Assembly: GCF_051200825.1 (NCBI RefSeq)
Contig: NZ_CP195158.1
Span: 2,666,001-2,730,000, forward strand
Direction of reading: 5' to 3'
Origin: Formosa sp030427735
GTDB taxonomy: Bacteria > Bacteroidota > Bacteroidia > Flavobacteriales > Flavobacteriaceae
DNA length: 64,000 nt
Shown in pieces: positions 53,177 to 61,746 of the stretch. The notes under the pieces are model-generated. The model saw nothing but the letters and a program-made list of their open reading frames with translations, did no database searches and had not been told where the DNA came from. Both the position numbers and the translations under genes were made by a program. The stretch's first letter is position 1. Each line of letters opens with the position of its first letter.

Positions 53177-53428
53177 TTATTTTTTGAATTTAGCGTATTT
53201 GTTTTTGAATTTATCGATACGACCAGCAGTATCTATTAACTTAGATTTACCAGTGTAAAATGGGTGTGATGTTCTTGAAATTTCCATTTTTATTAAAGGA
53301 TACTCAACACCATCTACTTCTAAAGTTTCATTTGTATTTGCAGTAGATTTTGTTAAAAATACATCGTCGTTAGACATGTCTTTAAATGCTACTACTCTAT
53401 AATTTTCTGGATGTATATCTTTTTTCAT
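53177..53428 (-). CDS. rpmE2: 50S ribosomal protein L31, type B (zinc-free)
   Basis: An 83-aa ribosomal protein from the ATG at 53428 (MKKDIHPENYRVVAFKDMSNDD). It has the type B features SRTSHPFYTGKSKLIDTAGRIDKFKNKY and none of the CxxC zinc ligands of type A L31. The C- form is expected in zinc-limited or zinc-independent ribosomes. A GTG one codon upstream (53431) is an alternative start. Confidence 0.95.
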   Translation of the reverse strand: MKKDIHPENYRVVAFKDMSNDDVFLTKSTANTNETLEVDGVEYPLIKMEISRTSHPFYTGKSKLIDTAGRIDKFKNKYAKFKK

Positions 53429-53541
53429 CACTAATGCGTTTTAATCTTATCGAATTTTGAGACTGCAAATTTAGGCATTTTTTATTACTACACAATATTT
53501 TTTTATAAATTTTATTACACCCAGTTTTTGTAACGTTTTGT

Positions 53542-53549
53542 TATATTTG
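53542..53549 (+). promoter_or_regulatory. -7 element of the DUF4199 gene
   Basis: TATATTTG matches TAnnTTTG, 38 nt before the ATG. Confidence 0.5.
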
Positions 53550-53587
53550 TTTACTAACTGTTTTAAAATGTAAAACTAACCAAAATT

Positions 53588-54118
53588 ATGGAACACACTT
53601 CTAAACCTATAAGTGCCAATTACGGTATTTATCTTGCCCTGTTTTTATCTGCAATTACAATTTTAGCTTATGTAATTAACCTAGAATGGCTTACCAGCGT
53701 TTGGGTAGGCGTAGGACTTTTTGTGGTAATTATTGCCTTTGGTATTTTTGCTGCTGCGAAAACCAAAAGTGCCCAAAACGGTTTTATTAGTTTTAAAGAA
53801 GCCTTTACATCTTATTTTAAAACCATTGCCATAGGTGTTTTAATTAGCTCTGCAGTTAGTATTGTACTTTTTAATTTTATAGATCCCGAAGCTGCCGAAT
53901 TTTTAAAACAGCAAGTGATTGAAAAATCGACTCAGATGATGGAAAATTTTGGAGCCCCTCAAGAAGCCATCGATCAAGCTGTTGCCGATATGCAGGAACA
54001 AAATCAATTCGAAACCGTAAATCAATTAAAATCTTTGGCGTTCCAATTGGTCTTTTACGCTGTTATAGGATTGATAGTTGCATTGATATTGAAAAAAACA
54101 GACCCAGATGCTAATTAA
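53588..54118 (+). CDS. DUF4199 family membrane protein
   Basis: A 176-aa inner-membrane protein of the DUF4199 family, widespread in Bacteroidota and of unknown function. Four hydrophobic segments are visible (about 12-30, 34-53, 77-97, 151-170). The conserved stretch GFISFKEAFTSYFKTI lies between helices 2 and 3, and a long helical loop (about 100-148) precedes the last helix. It is often next to a GT2 glycosyltransferase, as here, and its gene is followed by that gene's own promoter. Confidence 0.85.
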   Translation: MEHTSKPISANYGIYLALFLSAITILAYVINLEWLTSVWVGVGLFVVIIAFGIFAAAKTKSAQNGFISFKEAFTSYFKTIAIGVLISSAVSIVLFNFIDPEAAEFLKQQVIEKSTQMMENFGAPQEAIDQAVADMQEQNQFETVNQLKSLAFQLVFYAVIGLIVALILKKTDPDAN

Positions 54119-54124
54119 TTATAG

Positions 54125-54132
54125 TATTTTTG
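54125..54132 (+). promoter_or_regulatory. -7 element of the GT2 gene
   Basis: TATTTTTG matches TAnnTTTG, 25 nt before the ATG. Confidence 0.45.
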
Positions 54133-54157
54133 AAGTTTTAAAAGCTAAATTTCATAA

Positions 54158-55108
54158 ATGAATATATCAGTAGTCATACCACTACTTAACGAGCACGAAT
54201 CTTTAAAAGAACTTTACGATTGGATAGCACAAGTCATGCAATCCAATCGTTTTTCTTATGAAATCATTTTTATAGACGATGGGAGCACCGATAATTCTTG
54301 GAAAATCATCTCCAAACTAGCCCAGAGTCATCCCGAGGTTAAAGGCATTCGCTTCCTTAAAAATTTCGGAAAATCGCAAGCACTACACGCTGGTTTCGCT
54401 CAAGCAACAGGAGACGTTGTAATTACAATGGATGCCGACCTTCAAGACAACCCCGAAGAAATCCCCGAACTTTACAGCATGATCGTAAACGATAATTACG
54501 ATATGGTTTCGGGCTGGAAAAAGAAGCGTTACGATGCTGTACTGTCTAAAAATTTGCCTTCTAAACTATTTAACTGGGCAGCCAGAACAACTTCGGGAGT
54601 AAAACTAAACGATTTTAACTGCGGCCTAAAGGCCTATAAAAACGACGTTATTAAACATATAGATGTAAACGGAGAAATGCACCGTTACATTCCTGTTTTG
54701 GCTAAAAATGCCGGTTTTACAAATATTGGCGAAAAAGTGGTACAACACCAGGCCAGGAAATACGGTGTTACCAAATTTGGTATAGACCGCTTTATTCATG
54801 GTTTTTTAGACCTTATTACCATTTGGTTTTTATCGCGGTTTGGCAAACGGCCTATGCATCTTTTTGGTGCCTTAGGCGTGTTTATGCTTACCATCGGGTT
54901 TGGTTTTGCAACCTATTTAGGTATCGACAAACTGTTTATAAATCCGCAGGGCAGACTCATAACTCAACGTCCGCAGTTTTATATTGCATTAACCACAATG
55001 ATAATAGGTACGCAATTTTTTGTTGCTGGTTTCTTGGGCGAACTCATTTTACGTTCTAAACCCGATCGCAATAGATATGCTATAAAAAGCAAACTAAATT
55101 TAAATTAA
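54158..55108 (+). CDS. GT2 glycosyltransferase, polyprenyl-phosphate type
   Basis: A 316-aa membrane-anchored glycosyltransferase of the DPM1/GtrB/ArnC type, which transfers a sugar from a nucleotide sugar to undecaprenyl phosphate. The GT-A domain (about 1-215) has the start NISVVIPLLNEHESLKEL, FIDDGSTDNSW and the DXD site MDADLQDNP. Two C-terminal transmembrane helices (about 230-255 and 275-305) follow. Later genes (phosphohexomutase, ABC exporter) would suit an envelope glycan pathway, but each has its own likely promoter or coupling. Confidence 0.92.
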   Translation: MNISVVIPLLNEHESLKELYDWIAQVMQSNRFSYEIIFIDDGSTDNSWKIISKLAQSHPEVKGIRFLKNFGKSQALHAGFAQATGDVVITMDADLQDNPEEIPELYSMIVNDNYDMVSGWKKKRYDAVLSKNLPSKLFNWAARTTSGVKLNDFNCGLKAYKNDVIKHIDVNGEMHRYIPVLAKNAGFTNIGEKVVQHQARKYGVTKFGIDRFIHGFLDLITIWFLSRFGKRPMHLFGALGVFMLTIGFGFATYLGIDKLFINPQGRLITQRPQFYIALTTMIIGTQFFVAGFLGELILRSKPDRNRYAIKSKLNLN

Positions 55109-55158
55109 CACGAAAGGAATTTAACGTCGCTTTAAACCTTAACATTATACGAATTGAT

Positions 55159-55166
55159 TATTTTTG
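55159..55166 (+). promoter_or_regulatory. -7 element of the phosphomutase gene
   Basis: TATTTTTG matches TAnnTTTG, 20 nt before the ATG. Confidence 0.45.
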
Positions 55167-55186
55167 TTCACAATATACTTTAAGCT

Positions 55187-56914
55187 ATGATTAACATTGA
55201 ACCACAATTACTAGAACGCGTAAACACTTGGCTTACATCTACGTTCGACGAAGACACACAAACACACATAAAAAACCTAATCGCTAATAATCCAACCGAA
55301 TTAAAAGAAAGTTTTTATAAAAATCTAGAGTTTGGTACTGGTGGTATGCGAGGTATTATGGGTATTGGCACAAACCGAATTAACAAATACACCTTAGGTA
55401 AAAACACTCAAGGCCTTAGCAATTACTTACACAAAAGTTTCCCTAACGAAACCATAAAAGTAGCTATAGCCTACGATTGCAGACACAATAGTAAATCATT
55501 AGCAAAAGTGGTTGCCGACGTATTTTCGGCAAACCAAATAGAGGTTTATCTTTTCGAAGATTTGCGTCCAACTCCAGAATTATCCTTCACCTTAAAACAC
55601 TTAAACTGCCATTGCGGTATTGTTTTAACAGCATCTCACAATCCACCAGAATACAACGGTTATAAAGTATATTGGCAAGACGGTGGGCAATTAGTACCGC
55701 CACAAGATGGCGAAATTATAAAAGAAATTGAAGCTTTGGACTATTCTGAAATTAAATTTGAAGAACAACCAAAACTAATACATATTATAGGTAAAGATAT
55801 AGACGATGCTTTTGTTGATGCTTCAGTAAAAAACGGAAGCTTTACTACAGATGCCGCTCGCGATGGTTTAAAAATTGTATTTACCCCGCTTCACGGCACG
55901 TCTATTACCACCATTCCAGAGACATTACAACGTGCTGGTTTTAAACATGTACATATTGTAGAAGAGCAAAAGGAACCTAATGGCGATTTCCCAACCGTAA
56001 AATCACCTAATCCAGAAGAACCTGAAGCTTTAAAAATGGCTTTAGATTTGGCCGAAAAAGAGCAAGCCGATATTGTTATAGGTACAGACCCCGACAGCGA
56101 TCGCTTAGGTGTGGCTGTACGCGATTTAGATGGCAAGATGATTCTTTTAAACGGAAATCAGACCATGCTTTTAATGACGGACTTTTTATTGAAACAATGG
56201 AAAGCCCAAGGCAAACTAAAAGGCAACGAATTTATCGCTTCTACCATCGTATCTACACCTATGATGCACCAATTAGCAAAAGCCTATAATGTAGACTATA
56301 AAGTTGGTCTTACAGGATTTAAATGGATTGCCAAAATGATAAAAGATTTCCCTAATCAGGATTTCATTGGCGGTGGCGAAGAAAGTTTCGGTTACATGGT
56401 TGGCGATTTTGTTCGCGATAAAGATGCAGTAACCTCTACCCTTTTAGCTTGCGAAATTGCGGCTCATGCTAAAGCTAACGGCAGTTCGTTTTACAAAGAG
56501 CTATTACAACTTTATGTAAACCACGGATTATATAAAGAACGTTTAATTTCCTTAACGAAAAAAGGGATTGAAGGCGCACAGGAAATCACACAAATGATGA
56601 TCGACGCCCGCGAAAATCCGATGTCAGAAATTGGTCATTCTAAAGTTGTAAAGGTAGAAGACTACCAATCGTCGACGTCCAAAAATTTAGTTTCAGGAGA
56701 AACCTCAACCATAGACATTCCAAAGTCTAATGTTATCATTTACTATACCGAAGATGGGTCGCAAGTTGCCTTAAGACCAAGCGGAACCGAACCTAAAATT
56801 AAATTTTATATTAGTGTAAATACTGCATTAAAAAACACCGAGGCGTTTAATGCCACCCAAGAGATTCTAGAACAAAAAATAGAATCTATAATTAAAGACC
56901 TGAAACTTAGTTAA
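55187..56914 (+). CDS. Phospho-sugar mutase (phosphoglucomutase/phosphomannomutase)
   Basis: A 575-aa alpha-D-phosphohexomutase of the long PgcA-like subtype. It has the phosphoserine loop TASHNPPEYNGYK, metal loop GTDPDSDRLG, sugar loop GGGEESFGYM, and phosphate-binding RPSGTEPKIKFY at the end. It interconverts hexose 1- and 6-phosphates for polysaccharide and glycogen synthesis. The next gene's ATG overlaps its stop codon by one base, so they are translationally coupled. Confidence 0.94.
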   Translation: MINIEPQLLERVNTWLTSTFDEDTQTHIKNLIANNPTELKESFYKNLEFGTGGMRGIMGIGTNRINKYTLGKNTQGLSNYLHKSFPNETIKVAIAYDCRHNSKSLAKVVADVFSANQIEVYLFEDLRPTPELSFTLKHLNCHCGIVLTASHNPPEYNGYKVYWQDGGQLVPPQDGEIIKEIEALDYSEIKFEEQPKLIHIIGKDIDDAFVDASVKNGSFTTDAARDGLKIVFTPLHGTSITTIPETLQRAGFKHVHIVEEQKEPNGDFPTVKSPNPEEPEALKMALDLAEKEQADIVIGTDPDSDRLGVAVRDLDGKMILLNGNQTMLLMTDFLLKQWKAQGKLKGNEFIASTIVSTPMMHQLAKAYNVDYKVGLTGFKWIAKMIKDFPNQDFIGGGEESFGYMVGDFVRDKDAVTSTLLACEIAAHAKANGSSFYKELLQLYVNHGLYKERLISLTKKGIEGAQEITQMMIDARENPMSEIGHSKVVKVEDYQSSTSKNLVSGETSTIDIPKSNVIIYYTEDGSQVALRPSGTEPKIKFYISVNTALKNTEAFNATQEILEQKIESIIKDLKLS

Positions 56915-58737
56915 TGAACTATTTTAAACAAATATTTAGTTTTGCAAAACCTTATAAAGTTTATGCAATACTAAATATCATCTGTAATATTTTTTACGCG
57001 CTTTTTGGCACTTTAGCCATGGTATCTTTATTTCCTATGCTTAACGTTTTGTTCGATAAAACAAAACAAACAAATACCAAACCAGTTTGGCAAGGTATTA
57101 CAGAAGTTAAAGATTATGCCGAAAGTTATTTAAACTATTTTGTTACCCAAAAAGCAAACCAAGGGCACGACGATGTGCTTATTTTTATGGTTATTCTAGT
57201 AGTAAGTATGTTTTTACTTAAAAACTTCTTCAACTACCTAGCCATGTATTTTATTACTTTTTTAAGAAATGGTGTTCTTAAAGATATCCGAAATGCCCTG
57301 TACGATAAATATTTAGAATTACCCCTGTCGTTCTTTTCCGAAAAAAGAAAAGGCGACAGTATTGCGAGGATCTCTAGTGATGTTCAAGAAATTCAAACAT
57401 CATTTTTATCGATTTTAGAGCTTATTGTAAGAGAACCTTTAATGATTGTTTTTACTATTAATGCCATGTTCTTAATTAGCGTTAAGCTAACTATTTTTGT
57501 ATTCATTTTTATTCCTGTAAGTGGTTTTTTAATTTCGTTAATAGGTAAATCTTTAAAAAAGAAATCGGATCGTGTGCAACAAGAACAAGGCTATTTCCTG
57601 TCTATTGTAGACGAAACACTAGGGGGACTTAAAGTGATAAAAGGATTTACTGCTGAAGCGCTTTTCGGTCAAAAATTCCGAGCCTCTACATCGCGATATT
57701 ACGACTATTCTAACACATTATTAAACCGTCAGAATTTAGCATCGCCAACTAGCGAATTTTTAGGCATTACCGTTATTTCTATATTATTATGGTATGGCGG
57801 TCGCATGGTACTTAACGAGAATGCCTTGGATGCAGGTCTATTTTTCGTGTATATGGGATTAGCATATAACATACTAACACCAGCAAAAGCTATTAGTAAA
57901 GCCAGTTACGGTGTTAAAAAAGGCAATGCAGCAGCAGAACGTGTTTTAGAAATTTTAAATACAGAATCGCCTTTAAAAGATAAACCCAATGCCGTAACCA
58001 AACCTAATTTCACTACCGCTATAGATATTAATAATGTATCGTTTAAGTATGAAGACGAATGGGTATTAAAAAACTTTTCGTTGCACGTTAGCAAAGGAAA
58101 AACGGTAGCCTTAGTTGGACAATCAGGTAGCGGAAAAAGCACCATAGCCAATCTGGTTACCCGATTTTACGATGTAAACGAAGGTAATATTACTATAGAC
58201 GGGCAAGACATTAGAGACCTAACAAAGCACTCCCTTCGTGGGTTAATGGGCTTAGTTACTCAAGATTCTATTTTGTTTAACGACACCATTAAAAACAATT
58301 TACTAATTGGCAATACCAATGCCACAGACCAAGATATTATAGAGGCGCTACAAGTGGCCAACGCTTGGGAATTTGTTAAGGACTTACCAAACGGCATCGA
58401 CACCAATATTGGAGACTCTGGTAACAAGCTCTCTGGCGGGCAAAAGCAACGCCTAAGTATTGCACGTGCCGTATTAAAAAATCCGCCAATCATGATATTA
58501 GACGAAGCAACCTCTGCGCTCGATACGGAAAGCGAACGCCTAGTGCAAAAAGCTTTAGAAAATATGATGAAAAACAGAACCTCTATTGTAATTGCCCACC
58601 GACTCTCTACAATCCAAAATGCCGATGCCATTGTGGTTATGCAAAAAGGGGAAATTGTAGAACAAGGTACGCACGAACAACTTCTGCAAAACAATGGCGC
58701 CTATAAAAAACTTGTAGAAATGCAAAGTTTTGAGTAA
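56914..58737 (+). CDS. ABC transporter, MsbA-like fused permease/ATPase
   Basis: A 607-aa half-transporter that works as a homodimer to flip or export lipid-linked molecules or drugs. Six transmembrane helices (about 15-320) precede the nucleotide-binding domain with Walker A GQSGSGKST, signature LSGGQKQR, Walker B MILDEATS, and the H-loop AHRLST. It is coupled by a 1-nt overlap (TAATG) to the phosphohexomutase. Lipid A or glycan-lipid export is plausible from that context, not shown by sequence. Confidence 0.93.
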   Translation: MNYFKQIFSFAKPYKVYAILNIICNIFYALFGTLAMVSLFPMLNVLFDKTKQTNTKPVWQGITEVKDYAESYLNYFVTQKANQGHDDVLIFMVILVVSMFLLKNFFNYLAMYFITFLRNGVLKDIRNALYDKYLELPLSFFSEKRKGDSIARISSDVQEIQTSFLSILELIVREPLMIVFTINAMFLISVKLTIFVFIFIPVSGFLISLIGKSLKKKSDRVQQEQGYFLSIVDETLGGLKVIKGFTAEALFGQKFRASTSRYYDYSNTLLNRQNLASPTSEFLGITVISILLWYGGRMVLNENALDAGLFFVYMGLAYNILTPAKAISKASYGVKKGNAAAERVLEILNTESPLKDKPNAVTKPNFTTAIDINNVSFKYEDEWVLKNFSLHVSKGKTVALVGQSGSGKSTIANLVTRFYDVNEGNITIDGQDIRDLTKHSLRGLMGLVTQDSILFNDTIKNNLLIGNTNATDQDIIEALQVANAWEFVKDLPNGIDTNIGDSGNKLSGGQKQRLSIARAVLKNPPIMILDEATSALDTESERLVQKALENMMKNRTSIVIAHRLSTIQNADAIVVMQKGEIVEQGTHEQLLQNNGAYKKLVEMQSFE

Positions 58738-59103
58738 TAAGCGCTATATAATTTGAATAGAAAAATGGGTATGGAAATAAACTCGGACTAGACAAAACAC
58801 ACATCCAAGAAAAAAATATATGAAGAAAATAAAAAAGGACAAACATATAAAAATGTCTATCCTTTCTTCGTGGAATTCAACTTAGGGATTGTGTTGATTA
58901 TGGGCTTTTAAAATATTAACGTTCAAAAACGTCCACTTCTATTTACCGTTAAACTTATCTTAAAAACACCTAAAAACCAAACATTTACACGTTTAATCGA
59001 TAAAATACAGCTTGTTATCCGATTTTTATACCTAAACACAAATAAACACCTAATTTAAGTTTAAACTTTTTAAGCTTTCGTAAGTCTAACTAGAAAACAC
59101 CGT
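58738..59103. other. Gene-free stretch before the ECF sigma operon
   Basis: 366 bp without a credible gene. It holds an imperfect hairpin (58831-58867: AAAAAAGGACAAACAT pairing with ATGTCTATCCTTT), probably the msbA-like terminator. Before the sigma gene lies a perfect 12-bp palindrome AAGTTTAAACTT (59057-59068), about 35 nt before the start codon. I see no TAnnTTTG element close to the start, so the operon may use another sigma factor, possibly its own. Confidence 0.6.
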
Positions 59104-59646
59104 ATGACTGATGAATCACAACTTTTAGAGCAGCTTCAATCCAATACCACCAAAGAGCGTGCTTTTAAAGAATTAATCAGTTTATATAAAGAGCGCTTGT
59201 ATTGGCACATTCGTAATATTTTAAAATCGCACGAAGATACAGACGATGTTTTACAAAATACTTTTATAAAAATTTACAAAAACATCAACAGCTTTAAAGG
59301 CGAAAGCAAGCTTTACTCTTGGATGTACCGCATTGCTACCAACGAGGCAATCACCTTTATAAACAAACGCGCTAAACAATTACAAATTACTAGTGAAGAG
59401 GTTCAAAACTTAGCTATTAACAATTTAAAATCGGATGTGTATTTTGAAGGCGAAGCCATACAATTAAAATTACAACAAGCCATAGCTACGTTACCACAAA
59501 AGCAACAGTTGGTATTTAACATGCGCTATTTTGAAGATATAAAATATAAAGACATGTCGGATATTTTACAAACCAGCGAAGGGGCACTAAAAGCATCGTA
59601 TCACTTAGCAGTAAAAAAAATCGAAGAGTATCTCACTAACGATTAA
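59104..59646 (+). CDS. ECF RNA polymerase sigma factor
   Basis: A 180-aa ECF sigma factor. Region 2 (about 22-85: LYKERLYWHIRNIL, DTDDVLQNTFIKIYKNI, YSWMYRIATNEAI) binds core and the -10 element. Region 4 (about 120-175: LPQKQQLVFNMRYFEDIKYKDMSDIL, EGALKASYHLAVKKIEEYL) is the helix-turn-helix for -35. It is the first gene of a three-gene operon with a probable anti-sigma and a Spy-like periplasmic protein. It is likely activated by envelope stress (inference from neighbours). Confidence 0.94.
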   Translation: MTDESQLLEQLQSNTTKERAFKELISLYKERLYWHIRNILKSHEDTDDVLQNTFIKIYKNINSFKGESKLYSWMYRIATNEAITFINKRAKQLQITSEEVQNLAINNLKSDVYFEGEAIQLKLQQAIATLPQKQQLVFNMRYFEDIKYKDMSDILQTSEGALKASYHLAVKKIEEYLTND

Positions 59647-59680
59647 ACCTTTACTAAAAAATAAAGTCTAAACTTACAAG

Positions 59681-60184
59681 ATGAAACTAAATAGCTTAAA
59701 TACAAACAAACATCGCGGGTTTAAAACCCCAGATCGGTATTTTAACAATCTCGATCAAGATTTACTACATCTTGCTAAGCTACATGCAAAAACAGATGCT
59801 AGTGGTTTTAAAGCTCCCAACGATTATTTTAACACGCTAGAAACACAAATATTACAGAAAACAAGTCAGCAAACAAACCCAAGTAAGGTTATTACCTTAA
59901 AAAGAAATACGTGGTTATACGTTTCAAGCATAGCAGCAACATTATTACTGTTTTTTAGCCTCACGCTTTTCAACAAAAGTGCATCATCTTTTGATAGCCT
60001 GAACAACGACACGTTAGTTTCGTACATTTTAAGTCAGGATATCGATTATTCAGAAATGGCATCGTTAATAACAGACGAAACCACATTTGCAGACAATATT
60101 TTAAAAGAATCTATAAGCGACCAAAACATCGAAACCTATTTAGAAAACGACCTAGAACTAGACGACCTTTTAAACCAAAATTAA
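59681..60184 (+). CDS. Probable anti-sigma factor with one transmembrane helix
   Basis: A 167-aa protein with a cytoplasmic N-terminal part, one transmembrane helix (about 85-103) and an acidic periplasmic tail. The N-terminal part has two copies of a GFKxPxxYFNxLxxxxL motif (about 14-30 and 43-60), which is the kind of short helix that binds a sigma factor. It lies between the sigma gene and the Spy-like gene (34 and 3 nt gaps). There is no HxxxCxxC ZAS motif. The anti-sigma role is inferred from position, topology and motif repetition. Confidence 0.75.
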   Translation: MKLNSLNTNKHRGFKTPDRYFNNLDQDLLHLAKLHAKTDASGFKAPNDYFNTLETQILQKTSQQTNPSKVITLKRNTWLYVSSIAATLLLFFSLTLFNKSASSFDSLNNDTLVSYILSQDIDYSEMASLITDETTFADNILKESISDQNIETYLENDLELDDLLNQN

Positions 60185-60187
60185 ACT

Positions 60188-60619
60188 ATGAAAGCGAAAT
60201 TATACTTCCTATTATTTATACTCTGTACCACTGGTGTTTTCGCTCAAGATAAAAGCGATAAAATTAAAACCTTAAAAATTGCATACATTACAGAAAAGTT
60301 GGACTTAACAAAAGCTGAAGCCGAAAAATTCTGGCCAGTTTATAACACGTTCGACGAAAAAGATGATGCCATAAGAGACACCATGCGCAATCAACGCAAA
60401 AACTCCGATTTAGATACACTTTCGGAATCTGAAGCAAAATCGCTGTTAAACGACATGCTTGCCAGTAACGAAAAAAGACATCAGCTTTTTACACAATACA
60501 TAAAGGACTTACAACGCATTTTACCAGCTAAGAAAATCATTCTCCTCAAAAAAACAGAAGACGATTTTAGACGAAAAATGTTTGAAGAATTCAAAAAGCG
60601 AAATCCTAAAAAAGACTAA
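60188..60619 (+). CDS. Spy/CpxP-like periplasmic protein of the ECF operon
   Basis: A 143-aa exported helical protein: signal peptide (MKAKLYFLLFILCTTGVFAQ), then long charged helices (KIAYITEKLDLTKAEAEKFW; LNDMLASNEKRHQLFTQYIK) with the LTxxEAxxFWPVYN pattern seen in flavobacterial sensors of ECF sigma factors. Spy and CpxP are small helical chaperone-like proteins that inhibit or feed envelope-stress systems. It is 3 nt after the anti-sigma gene. Its likely role is to bind misfolded proteins and set the state of the anti-sigma factor. Confidence 0.82.
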   Translation: MKAKLYFLLFILCTTGVFAQDKSDKIKTLKIAYITEKLDLTKAEAEKFWPVYNTFDEKDDAIRDTMRNQRKNSDLDTLSESEAKSLLNDMLASNEKRHQLFTQYIKDLQRILPAKKIILLKKTEDDFRRKMFEEFKKRNPKKD

Positions 60620-60620
60620 T

Positions 60621-60648
60621 AAAAAGCTCCAAGTTCGGAGCTTTTTTT
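60621..60648 (+). terminator. Rho-independent terminator of the ECF operon
   Basis: The stem AAAAAGCTCC / GGAGCTTTTT with loop AAGTTC is followed by T7. It also overlaps the stop region of the convergent lipoprotein gene. Confidence 0.88.
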
Positions 60649-61684
60649 ATTGAAAGATTAATTTTGAAATTCGCCCTTGTCCAGCAGCATAAGCCAAACT
60701 ATCGTTAACAAATCGAATGGTATAAAACGATTCGTCGCTAATGTGTTGCCAAGTCAATCCAGAATCTGTAGAGACATCTACCCCCTTAAAACCAACTGCA
60801 ACCAAATTCTGTCCATTACTATTAGGCACAAACTGCACGCAGCTTCTATACCCTGGGTTTTCTCCATTAGCCACCAACTGCCAAGTTTCACCACCATCTG
60901 TAGTTTTTATTTTATTGGCTGTATTTAATTCTGGTTTGGTATAATCGCCCCCAATAGCAAAGCCAATATTTTCATTATAAAAATCTAACGAATAAATACC
61001 TTGTGTAGCCGCTTCACTACTAATTGGCGTTTTATAAAGCGTCCAATTATGCCCTTTATCTGCCGAAAAATAAATAGTTCCACTTGTTGTGCCTATCCAT
61101 GCCTTATCCCCCAATACTTTTATATTGGTATTACTTGCAGCAAAAGCACCTTCACCGTCTAATCCTTTTGGTAATTGCTCGCAAAGAATTTTCTGCCAAG
61201 TCTGCCCGCCATCTCTAGTAACAATAACAGACAAACACCCGTTTACACTATCGCCTACTGCTATGCCTTCGGTGTCATTCCAAAACGTCATCGCATCGTA
61301 AAACACACCTTCACCTTCTTCTTGGTACACCAGTTCCATAGTTCCATTATCACCAGTTTTGTACAACAAGGCTGGACTTTCTATACTCAACATAAAAAAA
61401 TCGTTCGATGTGTGCGCAATAGCCCTAAAATGTAAGGGCACCGAATCGTGCATTTGTTGCCCGGTTACCCATTGCATTTTCTTAGGAAAATACAACCCAT
61501 AACGGCCTTTATCGGCAGCAAAAGCCAAGCTCCCATCCCCCATTAATTCAATAGCGCGAATACTTAAAGAATCGGTGTACAAGTCTTCTATTTCAACACG
61601 GCTATACGTTCTAAGCGTTTTTTGCTGTTCCTGCTTACAAGAACATATCAAAAAAAGCAGCAAAACACTCGTTATTAGTCTCAT
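60647..61684 (-). CDS. BNR-repeat (Ycf48-like) lipoprotein
   Basis: A 345-aa lipoprotein (signal LITSVLLLFLICSC) with a beta-propeller of Asp-box/BNR motifs: TRDGGQTWQ, SADKGHNWT, TTDGGETWQ and STDSGLTWQ. It resembles Ycf48/HCF136-like propellers, whose bacterial relatives often act as assembly or binding platforms. No sialidase catalytic residues (Arg triad, Tyr) can be assigned, so an enzyme role is unlikely. The ECF-operon terminator overlaps its 3' end. Confidence 0.85.
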   Translation of the reverse strand: MRLITSVLLLFLICSCKQEQQKTLRTYSRVEIEDLYTDSLSIRAIELMGDGSLAFAADKGRYGLYFPKKMQWVTGQQMHDSVPLHFRAIAHTSNDFFMLSIESPALLYKTGDNGTMELVYQEEGEGVFYDAMTFWNDTEGIAVGDSVNGCLSVIVTRDGGQTWQKILCEQLPKGLDGEGAFAASNTNIKVLGDKAWIGTTSGTIYFSADKGHNWTLYKTPISSEAATQGIYSLDFYNENIGFAIGGDYTKPELNTANKIKTTDGGETWQLVANGENPGYRSCVQFVPNSNGQNLVAVGFKGVDVSTDSGLTWQHISDESFYTIRFVNDSLAYAAGQGRISKLIFQ

Positions 61685-61720
61685 TTATTAAAATTTTGGC
61701 TAAAAATAATTAATTAAACT

Positions 61721-61728
61721 TACCTTTG
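61721..61728 (+). promoter_or_regulatory. -7 element of the RsmB-type gene
   Basis: TACCTTTG matches TAnnTTTG, 18 nt before the ATG. A TTTG lies 22 nt further upstream (61695-61698). Confidence 0.6.
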
Positions 61729-61746
61729 TGCCCTTAAATATATAAA

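Noticed and set aside
58260..58694. 144-aa open frame on the minus strand in the ABC exporter's ATPase domain
   Set aside because: Runs antisense through Walker and signature motifs and has many Cys/Ser residues as a reverse-frame artefact.
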